Positions 47,113 to 57,355 are shown, numbered from the stretch's first letter. The stretch: DNA of 64,000 nt from Streptomyces hiroshimensis (GCF_014650335.1 NZ_BMUT01000002.1:462140-526139), one strand, 5' to 3'. Notes: generated by a model from the sequence alone, not told the origin. Translations and numbers: made by a program.

Positions 47113-48390
47113 GTGGTCGACGCGAACCAGACGTTCGTCATCGTCGGAGGGGGCCTGGCCGGGGCGAAGGCCGCGGAGACCCTGCGCGCGGAGGGCTTCA
47201 CCGGCCGGGTGATCCTCATCTGCGACGAACGCGAGCACCCCTACGAGCGCCCGCCGCTCTCCAAGGGCTACCTGACGGGCAAGGAGGACCGCGACAGCGT
47301 CTTCGTCCACGAGCCGGGCTGGTACGCCCAGGCCGACGTCGAGCTGCACCTCGGCCAGCCCGCCGTCCACCTCGACCGCGCGGCCCGCTCCGTCCGCCTC
47401 GGCGACGGCACCTTCGTCCACTACGACAAGCTGCTGCTGGCCACCGGCGCCGAGCCCCGCCGCCTCGACATCCCCGGCACCGGCCTCGCCGGCGTCCACC
47501 ACCTGCGCCGCCTCGCCCACGCCGAGCGGCTGCGCGGCGTCCTCGCCTCCCTCGGCCGCGACAACGGCCACCTCGTCATCGCCGGCGCGGGCTGGATCGG
47601 CCTCGAAGTCGCCGCCGCCGCCCGCTCCTACGGTGCCGAGGTGACCGTCGTCGAGCCCGAGCCCACGCCGCTGCACCCCGTCCTCGGCCCCGAGCTCGGC
47701 CAGCTCTTCACCGACCTGCACAGCGAGCACGGCGTCCGCTTCCACTTCGGCGCCCGCCTCACCGAGATCGCCGGCCAGGACGGCATGGTCCTGGCCGCCC
47801 GTACCGACGACGGCGAGGAGCACCCCGCCCACGCCGTCCTCGCCGCCATCGGCGCCGCCCCCCGCACCGCCCTCGCCGAGGCCGCGGGCCTCGCCCTCGT
47901 CGACCGCGCCGACGGCGGCGGCATCGCCGTCGACGCCTCCCTGCGCACCTCCGACCCCCAGATCTACGCCGCGGGCGACGTCGCCGCCGCCGAGCACCCC
48001 TCGCTGGGTACGAGGCTCCGCGTCGAGCACTGGGCCAACGCCCTCCACACCGGCCCCGCCGCCGCCCGCGCCATGCTCGGCCAGGAGATCGCCTACGACC
48101 GGGTGCCCTACTTCTTCTCCGACCAGTACGACGTCGGCCTGGAGTACTCCGGCTACGCCCCGCCCGGCTCCTACGACCAGGTCGTCTGCCGCGGCGACGT
48201 CGGCAAGCGCGAGTTCATCGCCTTCTGGCTCGCCGGGGGGCGCCTCCTCGCCGGGATGAACGTCAATGTGTGGGATGTCACGGAGACCGTCCAGAAGCTC
48301 ATCCGTTCCGGTGCCCCGCTGGACCCCGAGGCCCTCGCCGACCCCGCCGTGCCCCTCGACGCCCTGCTGCCCAGCCCCGCGCAGTCCTGA
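47113..48390 (+). CDS. Ferredoxin-reductase-like FAD-dependent oxidoreductase
   Basis: A 425-residue flavoprotein of the type that passes electrons from NAD(P)H to ferredoxins of P450 or dioxygenase systems. FAD motif FVIVGGGLAGAKAAETLR, Rx(Y)ERPPLSKGYLTG, NAD motif VIAGAGWIGLEVAAAARSYGAEVTVVE, and the second FAD motif IYAAGDVA are present. The C-terminal reductase domain contains VEHWANALHTGPAAARAMLG. Start GTG 47113 with GAGGAGG 7 bases before. No ferredoxin or P450 is next to it, so its partner is unknown. Confidence 0.92.
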   Translation: MVDANQTFVIVGGGLAGAKAAETLRAEGFTGRVILICDEREHPYERPPLSKGYLTGKEDRDSVFVHEPGWYAQADVELHLGQPAVHLDRAARSVRLGDGTFVHYDKLLLATGAEPRRLDIPGTGLAGVHHLRRLAHAERLRGVLASLGRDNGHLVIAGAGWIGLEVAAAARSYGAEVTVVEPEPTPLHPVLGPELGQLFTDLHSEHGVRFHFGARLTEIAGQDGMVLAARTDDGEEHPAHAVLAAIGAAPRTALAEAAGLALVDRADGGGIAVDASLRTSDPQIYAAGDVAAAEHPSLGTRLRVEHWANALHTGPAAARAMLGQEIAYDRVPYFFSDQYDVGLEYSGYAPPGSYDQVVCRGDVGKREFIAFWLAGGRLLAGMNVNVWDVTETVQKLIRSGAPLDPEALADPAVPLDALLPSPAQS

Positions 48391-48429
48391 CGGTCCCGCG
48401 CCGACGGCCCCCGCCCGTAGAATTCACGC

Positions 48430-50373
48430 GTGGCAGGACGGATCAACGACGACGACGTGAAGGCGGTACGGGACGCGGTCCCGATCGACGCCGTCGTATC
48501 CGAGTACCTCCAGCTGCGCAACGCGGGCGGCGGCAACCTCAAGGGCCTGTGCCCCTTCCACGACGAGAAGTCCCCGTCCTTCCAGGTCAGCCCGGCCAAG
48601 GGCCTCTTCTACTGCTTCGGCTGCCAGGAGGGCGGGGACACCGTCGACTTCGTCATGAAGATCGACCACCTCTCCTTCGCCGAGACGATCGAGCGGCTGG
48701 CCGCCCAGGCCGGCATCACCCTGCGCTACGAGGAGGGCGGCTACACCCCGGGCCGCCAGCAGGGCGAGCGCATCCGCCTCGTCGAGGCCCACAAGCACGC
48801 CGCGAAGTTCTACGCCGAGCAGCTGGGCAGCGCCGAGGCCGAGATCGGCCGGCAGTTCCTCGCGAGCCGCGGCTTCGGCCAGGAGGCCGCCGAGCACTTC
48901 GGCGTCGGCTACAGCCCCGCCGGCTGGGACCACCTCACCCGCTTCCTGCGCGGCAAGGGCTTCAGCGACAAGGAGCTGATCCTCTCCGGCCTCGCCCAGG
49001 AGAGCCGCGGCGGCCGGCCCATCGACCGCTTCCGCGGCCGCCTGATGTGGCCCATCCGCGACATCACCGGCGAGGTCATCGGCTTCGGCGCGCGCAAGCT
49101 CCGCGACGACGACAACGGCCCCAAGTACCTCAACACCCCCGAGACGCCGCTCTACCGCAAGTCGCACGTCCTCTACGGCATCGACCTCGCCAAGAAGGAC
49201 ATCGCCAAGACCAGCCGCGCCGTCGTCGTCGAGGGCTACACCGACGTCATGGCCTGCCACCTGGCCGGCGTCACCACCGCCATCGCCACCTGCGGGACCG
49301 CCTTCGCGGGCGACCACATCAAGATCCTCCGCCGGTTGCTGATGGACAACTCCGGCGCGAAGGTGATCTTCACCTTCGACGGTGACGCCGCCGGGCAGCG
49401 CGCGGCCCTGCGGGCCTTCGAGGACGACCAGAAGTTCGCCGCGAGCACCAAGATCGCTGTCAGTCCCGGCGGGATGGACCCGTGCGAGCTCCGCCTCGCC
49501 GACGGCGACGACGCCGTACGGCGACTGGTCGAGGAGAGCACCCCCCTCTTCGAGTTCGCGATCCGTTCCGTGGTCGCCCGGCACGCCGTCGAGGAGCCCG
49601 AGGGACAGGCCGCCGCCCTGGAGGAGGCCGCGCCCATCGTGGCGAACATCAAGGACGGCTCCATCCGGCACCAGTACGCCGTCCGGCTCGCCGGACTGCT
49701 GGGCATCCTCGACAGCCAGTTCGTCGTCATGCGCGTGGGACAGCTGGCGCGCTGGGCGCGCGAGCGCGGGGAGCGCGGCGGCCCCCAGCAGCGCTCCGCA
49801 GGCCGGGCCGGCGCGCCGGCCCCCGGGCCCGCCGCCGGGTCCGCGGCGGGGCCCGACCACCGCCGGACCGGCGGGCCGCAGGCCGTCCGCGGCCCCGCGC
49901 TCAATCTGCGCAGCCCCGCCGCGCTCACCGAGCGCGAGCTGCTCAAGCTCGCCCTGCAGCGGCCCGAGCTCGTCGCCCCCGCCTTCGACGCCTACGGCGA
50001 GGACGAGTTCACCGCCGTGCCCTACGTGGCCGTGCGCCGCGCCGTCGAGGAGGCCGGCGGCGTCACCGGCGCCCCCGCCGACTACCTCACCCGCGTCCGG
50101 GACGCCGCCCCCGACGACACCGTCCGGGCGATGATCACCGAGCTGGCGGTCGAGGCGATCCGGCACAAGAACGTCGACGAGGTCTACGCGGGCATCCAGC
50201 TCGTCCAGGTCCGCCTGCGCGCCGTCGAACGCCGCATCCAGGAGGTCCAGGGCAGCCTCATCCGCCTGGGCAGCCGGCCGGACCCGGAGCACCTGGCCGC
50301 CGTCCAGAACGAACTGTGGGTCCTGGAGCAGTACGCCCGCTCCCTGAAGGACCGCGGGGCAGCGGCCCTCTAG
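48430..50373 (+). CDS. dnaG: DNA primase
   Basis: Makes RNA primers at the replication fork together with DnaB helicase. The 647-residue protein has the N-terminal CHC2 zinc ribbon (LCPFHDEKSPSFQVSPAKGLFYCFGC), the polymerase core with VIGFGARKL, the Toprim fold (VVVEGYTDVMACHLAGVTTAIATCGTAF and FTFDGDAAG) and a C-terminal helicase-binding region after an Ala/Pro/Gly linker at about residues 455-490. GTG 48430. It is followed by a 700-base repeat cluster and then a primary-like sigma factor, a distant echo of the dnaG-rpoD pair. Confidence 0.97.
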   Translation: MAGRINDDDVKAVRDAVPIDAVVSEYLQLRNAGGGNLKGLCPFHDEKSPSFQVSPAKGLFYCFGCQEGGDTVDFVMKIDHLSFAETIERLAAQAGITLRYEEGGYTPGRQQGERIRLVEAHKHAAKFYAEQLGSAEAEIGRQFLASRGFGQEAAEHFGVGYSPAGWDHLTRFLRGKGFSDKELILSGLAQESRGGRPIDRFRGRLMWPIRDITGEVIGFGARKLRDDDNGPKYLNTPETPLYRKSHVLYGIDLAKKDIAKTSRAVVVEGYTDVMACHLAGVTTAIATCGTAFAGDHIKILRRLLMDNSGAKVIFTFDGDAAGQRAALRAFEDDQKFAASTKIAVSPGGMDPCELRLADGDDAVRRLVEESTPLFEFAIRSVVARHAVEEPEGQAAALEEAAPIVANIKDGSIRHQYAVRLAGLLGILDSQFVVMRVGQLARWARERGERGGPQQRSAGRAGAPAPGPAAGSAAGPDHRRTGGPQAVRGPALNLRSPAALTERELLKLALQRPELVAPAFDAYGEDEFTAVPYVAVRRAVEEAGGVTGAPADYLTRVRDAAPDDTVRAMITELAVEAIRHKNVDEVYAGIQLVQVRLRAVERRIQEVQGSLIRLGSRPDPEHLAAVQNELWVLEQYARSLKDRGAAAL

Positions 50374-50402
50374 GGCCCCGGCCCCCGAAGGGCCCCGGCC
50401 CC

Positions 50403-51070
50403 TTCACTTCCACCGCAGCGGCGCGTGCCCCTCCGCCGGTCACGCGGGTGAAGGGCCCGGCCCTTCGATCCCGCCGCCGCGGCGAGCAACCCCCAGGGCG
50501 CTGTCCGGCGGTGCCGAGCCGCGCGGAAGCTTCGTCGGGCACCGCCGGTCTGCGCGGTGTCGGCTGATCGCCGCGGCGGCGGTTCAAAGTGCCGGCCGGT
50601 GATACGCCCTGAAGGGGCCCGGTCCCCTCGAACCGGCCGCAGCGACGCGTGCCCCTCCGCCGGTCACGCGGGTGAAGGGCCCGGCCCTTCGATCCCGCCG
50701 CCGCGGCGAGCAACCCCCAGGGCGCTGTCCGGCGGTGCCGAGCCGCGCGGAAGCTTCGTCGGGCACCGCCGATCTGCGCGGTGTCGGCTGATCGCCGCGG
50801 CGGCGGTTCAAAAGTGCCGGCCGGTGATACGCCCTGAAGGGGCCCGGTCCCCTCGAACCGGCCGCAGCGACGCGTGCCCCTCCGCCGGTCACGCGGGTGA
50901 AGGGCCCGGCCCTTCGATCCCGCCGCCGCGGCGAGCAACCCCCAGGGCGTGACCCGGCGGTGCCGAACCGGCCGGGAGCTTCGTGAGGCACCGCCGGTCT
51001 CCGCCGTGGCGGCGGATTCGAGGGAGCGGTGCTCCGGGAGTGAGGGGCCTGGCCCCGGCCCCCCACCGCC
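50403..51070. repeat. Repeat cluster 3: tandem 224-225 bp units
   Basis: Gene-free and composed of three tandem units. CTCCGCCGGTCACGCGGGTG begins at 50431, 50655 and 50880. Units 1 and 2 differ by only a few bases over about 224. The period (224, then 225) is not a constant multiple of three, so any long frame through it is accidental. Each unit carries CCGCCGCCGCGGCGAGCAAC, CGGCGGTGCCG and GGCACCGCCGG, the words shared with clusters 1 and 2. It also has a family-specific part: GGGTGAAGGGCCCGGCCCTT, a hairpin, and the run ATCGCCGCGGCGGCGG. It lies directly upstream of the sigma factor gene. Confidence 0.92.
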
Positions 51071-51334
51071 GCGGAAGCGGAGGTCGTAACCCCCGGTCAC
51101 GGAACGGACTCAGAAAGTGCCCGCAAGCCCCTCGTGGCGGGCCCGCGTCGTACCCCACACTGGTGGGCGGTGCCTGAGTCCTCGGACGCGGCAGGCCCGG
51201 CCGCTCGGACCCGGAACTCGGAACCCTTCGCGAAGCCGCTCCTGATCCCCGGGACGGCCGGCGGCCAGGCCGCTGCCGCCCCTCCGGCGCATGCCGCCCC
51301 GAAACCGGCAGCGATCACCTTGGAGGTCGCCCCC

Positions 51335-52492
<1,158 letters not shown>

Positions 52493-52523
52493 CCGACTGA
52501 CCGACCGACCGGGGGAGCGCCGG

Positions 52524-53954
52524 TCAGCCGGCGGCGTCGAACGCCCCCGGATGGGTCTGCTCGCGCACGGCCGCGTACTGCTGCCGCACCGCCTGACCCA
52601 CCGGCAGGTCCTCACCCGGCTCGAACACCTGGCTGGCCGCCGCGGGCCACAGCGGCGGCTCGTGGGGGCCCAGAGAGCCCTGCTGGACGCCCAGCGCCCA
52701 GGCGGCCTGCCGGGCCGCGCCCAGGGCCGCGTAGTCCGCCGGCTGGGGCACGACGACCTGCGTGCCGAACAGCGCGGGAGCGGCCGCCTGCACGGCCGGC
52801 AGCTCCGCCGCGGCCCCCAGCAGGAACACCCGGCGCACCTGCACCCCGCGCCCCCGCAGCACGTCCAGCGCGTCCGTGAGCCCGCACAGCATGCCCTCGA
52901 ACGCGGCCCGCGCCAGATGCTCGGGCTTCATGCTCTCGCGCCGCAGCCCCGCCAGCGTGCCCGCGGTGTGCGGCAGGTGCGGGGTCCGCTCGCCTTCCAG
53001 GTACGGCAGCATGACCAGCCCGTACGAGCCCGGGCTCGACTGCAGGGCCAGCTCCGACAGGCCCGCCAGGTCCGTGCCCAGCATCTCCGCCGTGCCGCGC
53101 AGCACCCGTACGGCGTTGAGGGTGTGCACCACGGGCAGGTGCATGCCGGTGGCGTCGGCGTAGGACGTGATCGTCCCGGAGGGGTCCACGAGCGCCTCGT
53201 GGTGCACGGCGAAGACCGAGCCCGATGCGCCCAGGGAGACCACCGCGTCGCCCGGCCCCACGCCCAGCCCGAAGGCGGCCGCCATCGTCTCGCCGGTGCC
53301 GGCGGAGATCAGCAGCCCCTCGGGGGTGTGCCCGGCGGGCTCGGCGGGCGCGAGCACGTCCGGGAGCACGGCCGGGTGGCCCAGGGCCAGCTCCACCAGG
53401 TCCGGCCGCCAGGAGGCGGTCGCGGCGGACCACAGGCCGGTGCCGGAGGCGTCGCCGCGGTCGGTGGTGCGCCGCAGCGGGCGTCCGAGCAGCTGCCACA
53501 CGAGCCAGTCGTGCGGCTGGAGCAGGGCGGCGATGCGCTGGGCGGACTCGGGTTCGTTGCGGGCGAGCCAGCGCAGCTTCGCGACCATCTGGCCGGGCTG
53601 CGGCACGGAGCCGACGGCCTGGGCCCAGGCGGCGCGGCCGCCCAGCGCGTCGGTCAGATCGGCCGCGGAGGGCTGCATCCGCTTGTCGTTGCCGAGCATC
53701 GCGGGCCGCACGAGCACCCCGCCGGCGTCCAGCGCGAGCAGTCCGTTCTGCTGCGCGGAGACCCCGATGGCCTGGACGCCCTCCAGAAGGCCTCCGGCGG
53801 CGGCTTCGCCGAGGGAGATCAGCCATGCCTGGGGGTCACCGTCGGTGTGCGGATGAGGGGCGTACCCCTGGCGGAGCACGGCCCCCGTGTCCGTATCGCA
53901 GACGACGATCCGTGTGCTCTCGGTGGAACTGTCCAAGCCCGCGACTATGCCCAT
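52524..53954 (-). CDS. FGGY-family carbohydrate kinase (xylulokinase-like)
   Basis: A 476-residue sugar kinase. Phosphate 1 motif AGLDSSTESTRIVVCD, then AIGVSAQQNGLLALDAGG, GNDKRMQPSAADL, QPHDWLVWQLLG, adenosine-binding VVSLGASGSVFAVHH, and the FGGY-like MLPYLEGERTPHLP and VFLLGAAAELPAVQAAAPALFG. In typical xylulokinases the second block reads GQMHG and the third WNDGR. Both differ here, so the substrate may not be xylulose. Start ATG 53954, with no ribosome site visible, possibly leaderless. Convergent with the sigma factor. Confidence 0.86.
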   Translation of the reverse strand: MGIVAGLDSSTESTRIVVCDTDTGAVLRQGYAPHPHTDGDPQAWLISLGEAAAGGLLEGVQAIGVSAQQNGLLALDAGGVLVRPAMLGNDKRMQPSAADLTDALGGRAAWAQAVGSVPQPGQMVAKLRWLARNEPESAQRIAALLQPHDWLVWQLLGRPLRRTTDRGDASGTGLWSAATASWRPDLVELALGHPAVLPDVLAPAEPAGHTPEGLLISAGTGETMAAAFGLGVGPGDAVVSLGASGSVFAVHHEALVDPSGTITSYADATGMHLPVVHTLNAVRVLRGTAEMLGTDLAGLSELALQSSPGSYGLVMLPYLEGERTPHLPHTAGTLAGLRRESMKPEHLARAAFEGMLCGLTDALDVLRGRGVQVRRVFLLGAAAELPAVQAAAPALFGTQVVVPQPADYAALGAARQAAWALGVQQGSLGPHEPPLWPAAASQVFEPGEDLPVGQAVRQQYAAVREQTHPGAFDAAG

Positions 53955-54047
53955 GCCGAGATGATGCCAAACCCCGGGGCATGCTCCGTCCCCCGGTCGG
54001 GTGTCGAACGGCCCCAACGGCGGCCGGGTCAGGGGCCTACGGCCGGG

Positions 54048-54335
54048 TCAGATGTTACTGGTGCCCCAGTCGTCCTCGGAGCCCTGCCCCCGCTCGCGCA
54101 GCGACCGCACCCGCTCGCTCACCGAATCCGGCAGCCGGTCGCCCACCTTCGCGAAGGCCCGGGAGCTCATGGCCCTGCCGTTCTGGGCCGCGGACTCGAC
54201 CGTATTGCGGACCGCGGGGTTCTGGGCGATCTGCCGGGCGCCCTTGCGCAGCTGCTCGTACCGCTCGCGGCCGGCCCGTGCGCCCAGTACGTACCCGACG
54301 GCTGCCCCGATCATGAACGTCAGCCGGTAGCGCAT
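54048..54335 (-). CDS. YtxH-like small membrane protein
   Basis: A 95-residue protein with one N-terminal membrane helix containing FMIGAAVGYVLGARAGRERYEQLRK, followed by a long charged, helical tail (NPAVRNTVESAAQNGRAMSSRAFAKVGDRLPDSVSERVRSLRERG). This architecture matches YtxH/general-stress envelope proteins. Function unknown. ATG 54335; GGAGCGGG upstream in the minus direction. Confidence 0.75.
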   Translation of the reverse strand: MRYRLTFMIGAAVGYVLGARAGRERYEQLRKGARQIAQNPAVRNTVESAAQNGRAMSSRAFAKVGDRLPDSVSERVRSLRERGQGSEDDWGTSNI

Positions 54336-54509
54336 CCCGCTCCACCCTTCCCTCGGACGCTGTGGTCGCCGCCTACCCGCCGGGTGCGAAGGTCACTCCC
54401 GGGGAACCGATTGGCGGAGCACCCCCCTGCTTGCGCTAATGTATGTCTCGCAGCGAGCGCACGCCGCCCGGACGTCCGGACGGCACAGCATTCGTGGCAA
54501 ACGCAGCAA

Positions 54510-54582
54510 TCCCCTGTAGCTCAATTGGCAGAGCAGCCGGCTGTTAACCGGCAGGTTACTGGTTCGAGTCCAGTCGGGGGAG
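54510..54582 (+). tRNA. tRNA-Asn (GTT)
   Basis: 73-nt cloverleaf: acceptor TCCCCTG with CGGGGGA, D arm TAGCTCAATTGGCAGAGCA, anticodon stem CCGGCTGTTAACCGG with anticodon GTT, and T arm GGTTCGAGTCC. CCA is not encoded. Discriminator G. Confidence 0.97.
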
Positions 54583-54587
54583 CGCGA

Positions 54588-54660
54588 TCCTCTGTAGCTC
54601 AATTGGCAGAGCAGCCGGCTGTTAACCGGCAGGTTACTGGTTCGAGTCCAGTCGGAGGAG
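54588..54660 (+). tRNA. tRNA-Asn (GTT), second copy
   Basis: Identical to the first copy except for one compensated base pair in the acceptor stem (TCCTCTG with CGGAGGA). The two genes are five bases apart and must be co-transcribed. Confidence 0.97.
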
Positions 54661-54670
54661 CAAGCGATCG

Positions 54671-54690
54671 AGGACCCCTTCGGGGGTCCT
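54671..54690 (+). terminator. Intrinsic terminator of tRNA-Asn pair
   Basis: AGGACCCC-TTCG-GGGGTCCT followed by TTTTCG: a stable tetraloop hairpin with a genuine U-run, which is unusual in this DNA. Confidence 0.93.
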
Positions 54691-54850
54691 TTTTCGTATC
54701 TTCAAGGGTTCCGGAGGGAACCGTCCCGGCGTGATCGAAGTCCTCATGGTCAGGTCGGTCACGCAATACGCCCCCTCAGGGGCAGCAGATCGTATGAGCG
54801 GCTATGCTGCGGCAGACGGCGCGCACAGATGTGCGCGACGCGCCGTGAAC

Positions 54851-54924
54851 GGGGCGGTAGCTCAGCCGGTTAGAGCAGCGGACTCATAATCCGTCGGCCG
54901 TGGGTTCGAGTCCCACCCGCCCCA
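54851..54924 (+). tRNA. tRNA with CAT anticodon (Met elongator or Ile2)
   Basis: 74-nt cloverleaf: acceptor GGGGCGG with CCGCCCC, discriminator A, anticodon loop CTCATAA, T arm GGGTTCGAGTCCC. A CAT anticodon fits elongator Met, or Ile2 after lysidine modification. The variable-loop pattern TCGGCC resembles tRNA-Ile2, but I cannot separate the two with confidence. It lacks the initiator features. Confidence 0.9.
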
Positions 54925-55085
54925 CACGCGTGACGTTGGTGCAGAAACGATGCGACCAGCGTTTTCGATGCCCCGCCCGGTTCCGGACAGGAACGACCCG
55001 GCGGGGCTTCGTGCTGTCGGGGGCCGGGCGCCGTACGTCTTCGGCCACGCCGTCCGTCTGCCCCGTCCCGGCGCGGGTATGCGGC

Positions 55086-55111
55086 GGAATACGGTCCGGC
55101 TTCATCCTGTT
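55086..55111 (+). promoter_or_regulatory. SigR-type promoter of thioredoxin gene
   Basis: GGAAT (55086-55090), 18 bases, then GTT (55109-55111) matches the Streptomyces SigR consensus GGAAT-N18-GTT exactly. Transcription would begin about 50 bases before the thioredoxin ATG. SigR answers disulphide stress, which fits the gene. Confidence 0.78.
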
Positions 55112-55169
55112 GGCGCTGCTGGGCCGGTCCGACGGTCACCCGACGCACAGCGGAAGCAGGTAGCGACGC

Positions 55170-55583
55170 ATGAGCAGCAGCACGGTGGAGCTCACCAAGG
55201 ACAACTTCGACGAGATCGTCTCCGGCAACGGATTCGTCCTCATCGACTTCTGGGCGTCGTGGTGCGGCCCCTGCCGGCAGTTCGCGCCGGTGTACGAAGG
55301 GGCCGCGGAGCGCCACGGGGACCTGGTCTTCGCCAAGGTCGACACCGAGGCCCAGCCCGAGCTGGCGGCCGCGTTCGACATCCGGTCGATCCCCACGCTG
55401 ATGGTCGTGCGGGACAACATCGCGATCTACGCACAGCCGGGCGCGCTGCCGGAGGCCGCCCTGGAGGACGTCATCAAGCAGGCCCGCGCGCTCGACATGG
55501 ACGAGGTGCGCGCCTCCGTCGCCGAGGAGCAGGCGAAGGCCGGGCAGCCGGCGCAGGGCGAGGGGCAGCCCACCGGTGAGTGA
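55170..55583 (+). CDS. Thioredoxin
   Basis: A 137-residue cytoplasmic disulphide reductant. The active site WCGPC is at residues 31-35 in LIDFWASWCGPCRQFAP, followed by FAKVDTEAQPELAAAFDIRSIPTLMVV with the cis-proline. A C-terminal extension of about 25 residues (VRASVAEEQAKAGQPAQGEGQPTGE) is longer than in standard thioredoxins. Start ATG 55170. Its 3' end overlaps the next gene by eight bases, and a SigR-type promoter lies about 60 bases upstream, so both genes may be induced by thiol oxidation. Confidence 0.95.
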   Translation: MSSSTVELTKDNFDEIVSGNGFVLIDFWASWCGPCRQFAPVYEGAAERHGDLVFAKVDTEAQPELAAAFDIRSIPTLMVVRDNIAIYAQPGALPEAALEDVIKQARALDMDEVRASVAEEQAKAGQPAQGEGQPTGE

Positions 55584-56181
55584 GCTGCTGCTGGTCCGGC
55601 ACGGCGAGACCGAGTGGAGCCGTGACGGACGGCACACCGGCTTCACGGACGTGGCCCTGACCGGCCGCGGTGAGCGCCAGGCGGAGGCCCTGCGGCCGCT
55701 GCTCGCGGGCCGTACGGTCGGGAAGATCCTGGTGAGCCCCATGAAGCGGGCGCTGCGCACGGCCGAGCTCGCCGGGCTGGACGGCGCCGAGGTCGACCCC
55801 GACCTCCACGAGTGGGACTACGGCGGCTACGAGGGCGTGACGACCGCGGAGATCCACCGCACCCGGCCGGACTGGTACCTGTGGGACGACGGGGTCGTCC
55901 CCGGGCCGCCGGAGCACCCGGGGGAGACGCCGGAGGAGGTCGGCGCCCGCGCCGACCGCGTCCTCGCGCGCATCACGCCCTGGCTGGACGGGGAGCACGG
56001 GGACGAGGGCGACGTGGTGCTGGTGGCGCACGGTCACTTCCTGCGCGTGCTGACCGCCCGCAGGCTCGGCCTGCCGCCCGCCGCGGGCGCGCTCTTCCGC
56101 CTGGACACCGCCACCCTCAGCCGGATCGGCACCGAGCACGGCCGCCCCGCGCTCGCGGCCTGGAACCTGCCGTCGGCCTGA
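55576..56181 (+). CDS. Histidine phosphatase (phosphoglycerate mutase-like)
   Basis: A 201-residue enzyme of the histidine phosphatase superfamily. The catalytic RHGE motif is at residues 8-11, SPMKRALRTAELAG provides the phosphate-pocket Arg, and the second His is in VLVAHGHFLRVL. The WDYGGYEGVTTAEI segment gives the acid residue. The size and motif set suit broad-range phosphatases rather than glycolytic mutase. The GTG start overlaps the thioredoxin stop, indicating coupled translation. Confidence 0.9.
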   Translation: MSELLLVRHGETEWSRDGRHTGFTDVALTGRGERQAEALRPLLAGRTVGKILVSPMKRALRTAELAGLDGAEVDPDLHEWDYGGYEGVTTAEIHRTRPDWYLWDDGVVPGPPEHPGETPEEVGARADRVLARITPWLDGEHGDEGDVVLVAHGHFLRVLTARRLGLPPAAGALFRLDTATLSRIGTEHGRPALAAWNLPSA

Positions 56182-56289
56182 TCCGGCACGCCGCTTCGCG
56201 CCGTGCCGGGCGCACCACGGGGCCCGGCCCGGGCCCGAGCCCATAAGCTGTGATCCCCGAGAACCGAACAGTGACTGGAGGACGCATCC

Positions 56290-56715
56290 GTGGCTACCAC
56301 CCGCACCGCGCACACCGTCTGGGAAGGTGAGCTGCTCACGGGCAGCGGCACCGTCAGCTTCGACTCGTCCGGCATCGGCTCGCAGCCGGTGTCGTGGCCG
56401 TCGCGCGCCGAGCAGGCCAACGGCAAGACCAGCCCGGAGGAGCTGATCGCGGCCGCGCACTCCAGCTGCTTCTCCATGGCCCTCTCGCACGGCCTGACGG
56501 GCGCGGGCAACCCGCCCGCCCGCCTGGAGACGAAGGCCGACGTCACGTTCCAGCCGGGCGAGGGCATCACCGGCATCCACCTCACCGTGCGCGGCGAGGT
56601 GCCGGGCCTGGACGCGGACGCCTTCCAGGAGGCCGCCGAGGGCGCCAAGAAGAACTGCCCCGTCAGCCAGGCCCTCACGGGTACGACGATCACGCTGACG
56701 GCCGAGCTGATCTGA
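56290..56715 (+). CDS. OsmC/Ohr-family peroxidase
   Basis: A 141-residue thiol peroxidase that removes organic hydroperoxides. The peroxidatic Cys lies in AAHSSCFSMALS and the resolving Cys in KKNCPVSQALTG, both conserved. It is nearer the OsmC branch (GSGTVSFDSSGIGSQPVSWPSRAE) than Ohr. Start GTG 56290 with TGGAGGACG about 6 bases upstream. It may act with the thioredoxin two genes upstream in oxidative defence; it has its own 100-base upstream gap. Confidence 0.92.
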   Translation: MATTRTAHTVWEGELLTGSGTVSFDSSGIGSQPVSWPSRAEQANGKTSPEELIAAAHSSCFSMALSHGLTGAGNPPARLETKADVTFQPGEGITGIHLTVRGEVPGLDADAFQEAAEGAKKNCPVSQALTGTTITLTAELI

Positions 56716-56764
56716 CCCCTGGCCCCCCTTTGCCTTTTCGCGCTCCGCGGCCCTGCCTACGGCG

Positions 56765-57355
56765 TTACGTCGTCAGGGCCGCGTAGACGATCAGGTTCCG
56801 CGCCGGGTGCCCGTCCGCGTCGAGGTCGCCCGTGCAGGTGACCAGGCGCAGCACCCGCTCCTTCGTCTCCCCGTAGACCTTCTGTGTCGGGAAGGCGGAC
56901 TTGTCGACCGTCTCCTTCCCGGTGACGGAGAAGCGCAGCACCTTGCCGTCGCCCCGCCGGACGACGACGGCGGTCCCCTCGTCCACCTTGCCGAGGTCGT
57001 GGAAGACGGCCTTGCCCTCGCGGGTGTCGCCGTGGCCGATGAGGACGGCGGCGCCGGGCTCGCCGGGCATCGCCCCGCCCGTGTACCAGCCGGCCGTCCC
57101 GCCCTTCTCCGGCGGCGGCACCTGCACGGTGCCGTCGCCGTTCCTGCCGAGCCGCAGCAGCGCGCTGTCCACGCCGATGGACGGGATCGAGACGCGGGCG
57201 GGCTCCTGCGCCGAGGCCGGGGTGCCGCTGGCGGCCGTGCTGCCGGTCGTGCCGGACGAGCAGGCGGTGAGCAGGACGGCGGCGAGCGCTGCGGGCAGGA
57301 TCAGGGCCGCCATGAGGGTGGGTACGGAAGAGGGCCTGCGAAGCCTGCGAAGCAT
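56765..57355 (-). CDS. Class F-like sortase with lipobox
   Basis: A 196-residue sortase. Catalytic His in VLIGHGDTRE, Cys in LRLVTCTGDLD and Arg in HPARNLIVYA are all present, in the spacing of class F (actinobacterial) enzymes. Sortases anchor secreted proteins to the cell wall, though class F roles are poorly known. The N-terminus is a signal sequence ending in LTACSSG, a good lipobox, so the protein may be a lipoprotein rather than anchored by a membrane helix. ATG 57355; the open frame to 57547 is unlikely to be translated. Confidence 0.87.
   Translation of the reverse strand: MLRRLRRPSSVPTLMAALILPAALAAVLLTACSSGTTGSTAASGTPASAQEPARVSIPSIGVDSALLRLGRNGDGTVQVPPPEKGGTAGWYTGGAMPGEPGAAVLIGHGDTREGKAVFHDLGKVDEGTAVVVRRGDGKVLRFSVTGKETVDKSAFPTQKVYGETKERVLRLVTCTGDLDADGHPARNLIVYAALTT

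Noticed and set aside
50403..51070. CRISPR-like array
   Set aside because: Units are over 200 bp and nearly identical throughout; there are no short repeats with unique spacers and no cas genes.
54851..54924. Initiator tRNA-Met
   Set aside because: The acceptor stem starts with a paired G-C (initiators have an unpaired 1-72 position) and the anticodon stem lacks three consecutive G-C pairs of the initiator type.
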